Source of the DNA: Volvariella volvacea V23
Taxonomy: Eukaryota > Basidiomycota > Agaricomycetes > Agaricales > Pluteaceae
Reading direction: 5' to 3'
DNA length: 64,000 nt
NCBI GenBank assembly: GCA_000349905.1
Contig: KB722739.1
Coordinates: 1,672,809-1,736,808 of the forward strand
Numbering within the stretch: position 1 is the first letter of the stretch; the number at the start of each line of letters is the position of its first letter. The position numbers and the translations under genes were made by a program. The notes under the pieces are model-generated. The model was given only the letters and a program-made list of their open reading frames with translations, searched no databases and was not told the origin of the DNA. This document shows positions 59,205-64,000 of the stretch, piece after piece.

Positions 59205-60796
59205 CATATTACTCCACCCATTATTATGCCCGAAGGGGTGAAAGGTTAAACCACAATGCTCCAAAGAGCGCCGTTCCGAGTCAGACCAAGACTATGGAAA
59301 CTGATCAGCGTCCGTTCACCCACTCATCATTGAGCAGTACCTACCCCGATTGGCGCATAGTCTTGCAACCCTTGACGTTGATTAATAGACTTGTCAACCC
59401 AAGTTTAGTGCCACTCAAGCCTAATTACAACTTACTTTGAATATGCTCCCATTGCCAACGCCATTTAAGCAGCTTTTTCAGAAAAGGACGCCACTTCAAT
59501 GTAGCTGGGAAGGTCCAATGTGAGGATAATGAACAAGCTAACATTCACGATCGATGATTATAGGATTTTACGCTGTTTATTCTTAGTGCATGTTGAAAAT
59601 AAAACTTCGTGCCCATCCACCCAATGTGCATGTGGGATCCCCCATGACGGGTTCTAATGGGTACCCCACGCGGCTGTTGATCATCAAACGCGCATCAATG
59701 CTGTTCAGTCTATGTATAGCTTCCGCAACTGAGCGACTAAATCGTGGGGCTTGATCCACCCCACAAGCGACATCAAGCCCGTTGGAATTATCTGATATCC
59801 ACTTCTGGCATTTAATTCTGACAAGGGCGGACTCGGAGAGCAGGTTGTAGCGATCCCGAGCATTTGATATCACCGTACACAGTCCGTGCACAAGACATTG
59901 GCTTCTGTTGGCCTAGGCACAAAAGAACGCTCGACTAACCTCCATTCTTACCAGTTCTTACCCCCATTCTGACGCTCCCCCTCAAAACTCTTATGATATT
60001 CCACCCATTTTGGTACGACCCCTATACAAGACTCGGACACATGGCGACACATGGCAATGCCGTGGCATTTTGCAAATTGTGCCGTCATCGACCTAGTAGA
60101 TCTTACCCCACCTCCGGTGATGCCCATATGCATCCGGATGAGGATATGCACCCCCCTTTCGTCATCACAGCCTTCGTGCAGGGCTCAGCTTTTGTTTGCG
60201 TGATATATCCTTCCCCGCACCTAGCTAGGACGTGGTTGGTATAAGCATCAGAATTTAAATCACTGATGCAACAACAAACACAAAACCAGCGCAATGGTAC
60301 CAACTGCTAGTGAGGTGGGGCGGTGTAATGGTGTTGACCGTGTTGACAAATGTGGAAAGACTTCTGAGCAAGTGACCTAAAGTTAAATGCGAATGTCTCC
60401 ACTCCAACTCCGCTTTAAGGACGCTGAGAAAACCTAGCTTAAAGTATTTATGAGGGCGCGCAACCTGGGTCCGATGTGCTTAGCCATAAAAAACAATGCA
60501 TTAATATGTCAGTGGATGTGGACATGAGGGTAACAACAGACGAAACAAGGCTGGGAATAAGATGGTGAGGCAACACAGCCTATGTGTACAACTATGTAGC
60601 TAGTAATACGTGCTTCCTCAATGACTGACGAGTATTATTGAGGGGTAACAGTAGTACGTGTAGGGATAGCCGTTTGGTATTCATGGTATGATGAGGAGGG
60701 GGGAACATGCAACGGATGGAAATAGAAAAAGGATATCGTTATGAGAAGAGGTGGATGGCATGACTGTCAATCAAGGTCTTGCTGTCATAAAGCAAC
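59205..60796. other. gene-poor region (about 1.6 kb)
   Basis: A 102-codon minus-strand frame at 59583-59891 looks somewhat protein-like (SESALVRIKCQKWISDNSN...SRSVAEAIHRLNSIDARL), but no family or exon partner could be found. The rest (60300-60790) is 3' flank of the sugar transporter. Nothing else is seen. Confidence 0.4.
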
Positions 60797-62842
60797 TTAT
60801 ACTTTTTCGACCGAGTCGTCGCGGCGCTCTGTAACCTCGCCAGCTATGATGCGTGCACGCCACTCGTGTGCTTTAACTGGGTAGGTGTGTTGATACATGA
60901 GATCGATTTGCTCGAGGGACAATCCCTTAGTCTAGAGGAGAGGAGATTAGTGAATGATGGACAGTGGCTACGTTCGATGACATACCTCAGGGACGCAGAA
61001 GTAGGTGAAGATCAAGCAGCATGCGCAAGTTGAGCCCCAAATGAAGAACACCTTGACTTCGAGACCAGCAGAGCCAGGCTCGGTGTTGACGAGGTAGGGG
61101 GCTGAGAGTCCATTAGCGTCTGATGAGGTCCGTCACTCAAACGGAAACTTACTGGCATAACCAATACCGAAGTTCCATAGCCAGTTGCTGGCGACGGAGA
61201 GGGACATGGCCTTGGCACGGACGTTGAGAGGGAAGATTTCACCGGTGATAACCCAAGCGATAGGACCCCAGGTTGCAGCGAAGAAGGCGATGTAGATACA
61301 GACAAAGGCGATGAGGACACGTTGACCAGCAAGATTGGTTGTTGAGACGGTAACACCGACGATGGCGACGATGAACTCGCAAATAGCCATTCCGAGGGCA
61401 CCAACGAGGAGGAGGCTGCGACGGCCGAACCTCTCGACACCGTACATACCAGGCAAAGTCATGAACACGTTGACAATGTTGGTAGCAATGGTGACAAGGA
61501 AAGGATCACGAATGCCAGACCTCGTGAAGAAGGTTGTGCCGTAGTAGAAGATGAAGTTGATACCAGTGAGTTGTTGCCATGCTTGGATGAAGATACCAGT
61601 GAGGGTTCGGAGAGCAATCTTGTTGTGGCTGGGTCTGAAGCAATCGAGGTAAGAGCTCTCGCCAGCAGCTTGCTCGCTTTGGAGGTTAGAACGAATCTCC
61701 TCAAGTTCAGCTTCGATTTCAGGGTCGCTGGATTGGTAGCCAGTAAGACGGGCGAGGGAGTGAGCGGCATCTGCATCTCGGCCACGCTTGATGTACCAAC
61801 GAGGAGACTATAAAAATATGACACACGTCAGCAGGTGTCAAGTACATTAAATGATGACGCTAACCTCGGGAAGAAGAACCATTCCTCCGGCAAGAACGGC
61901 AGCCCAGATAAATTGGATAGCAGTGGGAATTCGCCATGCTGAGTGGCTATCGAATTCCTTGGTGGCATTGTTAATAACCGCTGCAAGCAGTAGACCGATG
62001 GTAATAGCCCATTGGTAGGTGGAAACGACAGCTCCTCGAATCCATTTCGGTGAGCTAAAAGCCAAGAGAGTATAAGCATCGCTTCTGTGAAGGCATCAAA
62101 ATCGCTCACCATTCTGATTGGTACATCGGAATCAAGCAGGAGACGAGACCGACACCGAGACCGGCAAAGACACGTCCCACGACCTTCGAGCGTTGAGCCG
62201 AGCAGAATAAGTGGGCGATGACTCAATACTTACGAACAATGGAATTTCGGTAGCAGCAGTTTGCATTGCGACACCAACGGAGAAAACCAAGCAAGCGAAA
62301 ACGATACCCTGTGAAAGATAAAGGTAAATCTAACAACCCTGGACTACCACCATGGGGGGGCATACCCATTTTCTGCCGAGGTAGTCTGAAATTTGGTATT
62401 AATATACATTCATTTATTGCAAGTAACCCTGACTCACCAGCTGTTGGAGCACCTAGCAGTGCACCGAAGAAGGTACCGGCGGAGAGGATGGACACGACAA
62501 GGGATTCGGTGGATGATGAGATGGAATATCCAATCTCAACACTGGGGTCCACACGACCGAAGGTCCTGAGCCAGTCCTTCATCTCCTTGACACCGCTGAT
62601 GACACCGGTATCATATCCGAAAAGGATACCACCAAAGGCGCTGAAGGCTGCAACGTTTACATGAGTATCAGTAGGCCTCAGCTTCGTACTTTAAACCCAC
62701 CGGTCATGAGAACACCTGCGAATTTATTCTGTGCATGGCGGAGTGGGTGGTTAAGAAAGAACATCGGGCAAGGTTGAGGTGTTCATACCTTGGGGGCATT
62801 GCCGCCAATGCCAGCGCCATCGCCTACAGGACCTCCAGGCAT
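60797..62842 (-). CDS. MFS sugar transporter (hexose/xylose type)
   Basis: This is a proton-coupled or facilitative sugar carrier with 12 membrane helices in the plasma membrane. The start is MPGGPVGDGAGIGGNAP at 62842. Helix 1 carries AFSAFGGILFGYDTGVISGV, the family signature. Other landmarks are DYLGRKWG after helix 2, GRVFAGLGVGLVSCLIPMYQSEWSPKWIRGAVVSTYQ, PESPRWYIKRGRDADA closing the first half, and the central loop with helix 7 QAWQQLTGINFIFYYGTTFF. Then come VERFGRRSLLLVGALGM, AFFAATWGPIAWVITGEIFPLNVRAKAMSLSVASNW and PETKGLSLEQIDLMYQ. The tail RDDSVEKV ends at TAA 60797-60799. The QQLTG and TWGPIAWV motifs match fungal high-affinity glucose/xylose carriers. The substrate is not certain. 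Confidence 0.94.
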
Positions 62843-62928
62843 GATGTGGTATTGAGACAGGTACTAAGTGAGGTGGAGTACGAAGCTGTCGGGGGATCCG
62901 AGCTGGCAAACTTGGGCATTTTATATGA

Positions 62929-62935
62929 CAGAAAC
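62929..62935 (-). promoter_or_regulatory. TATA box of the sugar transporter
   Basis: TATAAAA on the minus strand lies about 90 nt upstream of the ATG at 62842, a normal spacing for a strong regulated fungal promoter. Confidence 0.5.
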
Positions 62936-63027
62936 TCAGAAGCTTCCTACCATGTGGAGGGTACGAATAATAATTGATCTTGAAACGATCAAATGAATAC
63001 AGTGTCACCCGCATACCCAAGCCAATG

Positions 63028-63056
63028 TCACCCCACCCCCCCTCCACATCATATCC
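63028..63056 (-). promoter_or_regulatory. candidate carbon-catabolite repressor (CreA/Mig1-type) site cluster
   Basis: The + strand reads TCACCCCACCCCCCCTCCAC here, which on the minus strand gives GTGGGG-type boxes matching the SYGGRG consensus of CreA/Mig1 regulators. They lie about 190-215 nt upstream of the sugar transporter ATG, a place where such control would make sense. Another CCCCCAC is near 63096. Binding is not shown. Confidence 0.35.
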
Positions 63057-64000
63057 CCTTCCGAACATGAAAAAATTTGCCACGCGGGTGCGAATTCCCC
63101 CACTATTAGGGTCTCAGGGGGCTAGTCCCATCCTGGCACATCGGTCCACGTTCCTTATGATTGAAAATCACGATGCGGATATAACTAGGTCTTCCAAATT
63201 AGGCTTCCTAGGCTATTCTTGAGTTTGTCGTCTGATATGGTTACTGAGCCACGAGCCACGAGAGATGGTTGCGATATATCGCTAGTTCTGTCCATGAGAG
63301 TATGGATCAGCAAAGCGAATCTGGGGCGGGGATCAACAGTAGTAACACCTGGGGCAAGGACCAGCCCTGGTTCATGGATTCTTCTCGCATGCATACAATC
63401 CACATTCACTAAGCGACCAGAGCATGCGTGGGCATGTGCTGGGTGGTAAAACATAAGCGTCTTGAGGCTAATTCCATGGGAAATCGAGACTCTCGCCCGA
63501 ACGTAATTTGACTTGTACCTTGACGGCCTCAGACAAACCGGCCTCGATTCAAATTTCATCGAGCGCACCCAGTTCCAAGTTGCTACAGGATGAAGATGGA
63601 GCATGGAGGGTCTATCACGTGTTGGGAGTTTCATGTGGTGCTCCTTCTGGCAGTGGTTTTGTTGCCTGGGGGAGCCACAAAGACGTACTGGCTCCACAGT
63701 TTTGACAACGAGCCTGTGAACGGGCATGTGAACAGCATCACATACAGGACACCAGATTGGGAAGTCCCATCCTGATTCCAGACGAAGGATGTCGAATGGG
63801 GACGCCAAGGGACTGATCTTGAAGAACCGGTAAACAAGTCTGATGCGCAAAAAAAGGACGCATGCCACTAGAACCGCTCAGAAAGCGCGTATCAGGACAT
63901 CATGTATGAAGTAATGAGTTGCAACAGAGAATGAAACTTTGCTGAGGAGTATGCCAGTGGCAGTTACTTGCTATAGCCTGGCACTGAGGACGATGGGAAA

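Larger units (their letters stand above)
62843..64000. other. upstream region of the sugar transporter
   Basis: This is about 1.15 kb to the window edge. It contains the TATA box and C-rich motifs listed separately. A 227-codon minus-strand frame (63185-63868) is open but has the composition of non-coding sequence and no family resemblance. I see no further gene. Confidence 0.45.

Noticed and set aside
59583..59891. 102-codon minus-strand frame
   Set aside because: Composition is plausible, but no partner exons, promoter or family could be identified; reported only as part of the gene-poor stretch.
63185..63868. 227-codon open frame on the minus strand at the right edge
   Set aside because: No family resemblance, Cys/His/Arg-rich random composition, and it lies in the probable upstream region of the sugar transporter.

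Overview
This is eukaryotic nuclear DNA from a filamentous fungus, almost certainly a mushroom-forming basidiomycete (Agaricomycetes). Genes are dense and split by many 45-65 nt GT-AG introns, 5' and 3' spacers are short, neighbouring genes alternate strand freely, and several proteins have long low-complexity Ser/Pro/acidic tails. There are no operons, rRNA, tRNA, CRISPR arrays or intact transposons that I can see. One 100-N scaffold gap (28225-28324) cuts the tRNA pseudouridine synthase gene.

Layout. 0-10 kb: a doubtful fragment at the left edge, a secreted M28 leucine aminopeptidase, an ELMO/CED-12 protein, methylenetetrahydrofolate reductase and a small DUF202 membrane protein. 10-25 kb: a Ser-rich orphan, a DUF4743/Nudix hydrolase, a 189-residue orphan, a complete viperin-like radical SAM enzyme, an AAAP amino-acid transporter, an R3H-SUZ RNA-binding protein and a GST. 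25-31 kb: RPB4, PUS1 and xylulokinase. 31-36 kb: a tiny CBM5/12-like protein, then about 3.4 kb with no convincing gene. 36-47 kb: a WD40 protein with SUMO-interaction motifs, the spliceosome-disassembly factor TFIP11/Ntr1, CCZ1 and a five-finger CCCH protein. 47-58 kb: a serine carboxypeptidase, a UBP12/USP15-type deubiquitinase and dihydroxyacetone kinase. 58-64 kb: a frameshifted HExxH protein relic and a sugar transporter with its promoter.

Most genes are conserved eukaryotic housekeeping functions that do not form a cluster. A loose carbon/nutrient theme exists (aminopeptidase, carboxypeptidase, amino-acid transporter, sugar transporter, xylulokinase, DAK), but the genes are dispersed and nothing shows co-regulation.

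The most notable gene is the viperin/RSAD2 homologue at 15605-16816 (complement). I could splice it by eye into one 329-residue frame carrying the CxxxCxxC cluster motif, SGGEP and the family's C-terminal Leu-Asp-Trp. In animals and prokaryotes viperins make chain-terminating ddh-nucleotides as antiviral defence, so this is a candidate fungal innate-immunity gene. A Nudix hydrolase and an unrecognised 189-aa protein lie beside it. Splice sites were placed by reading the sequence and by family fit, not by transcript data.
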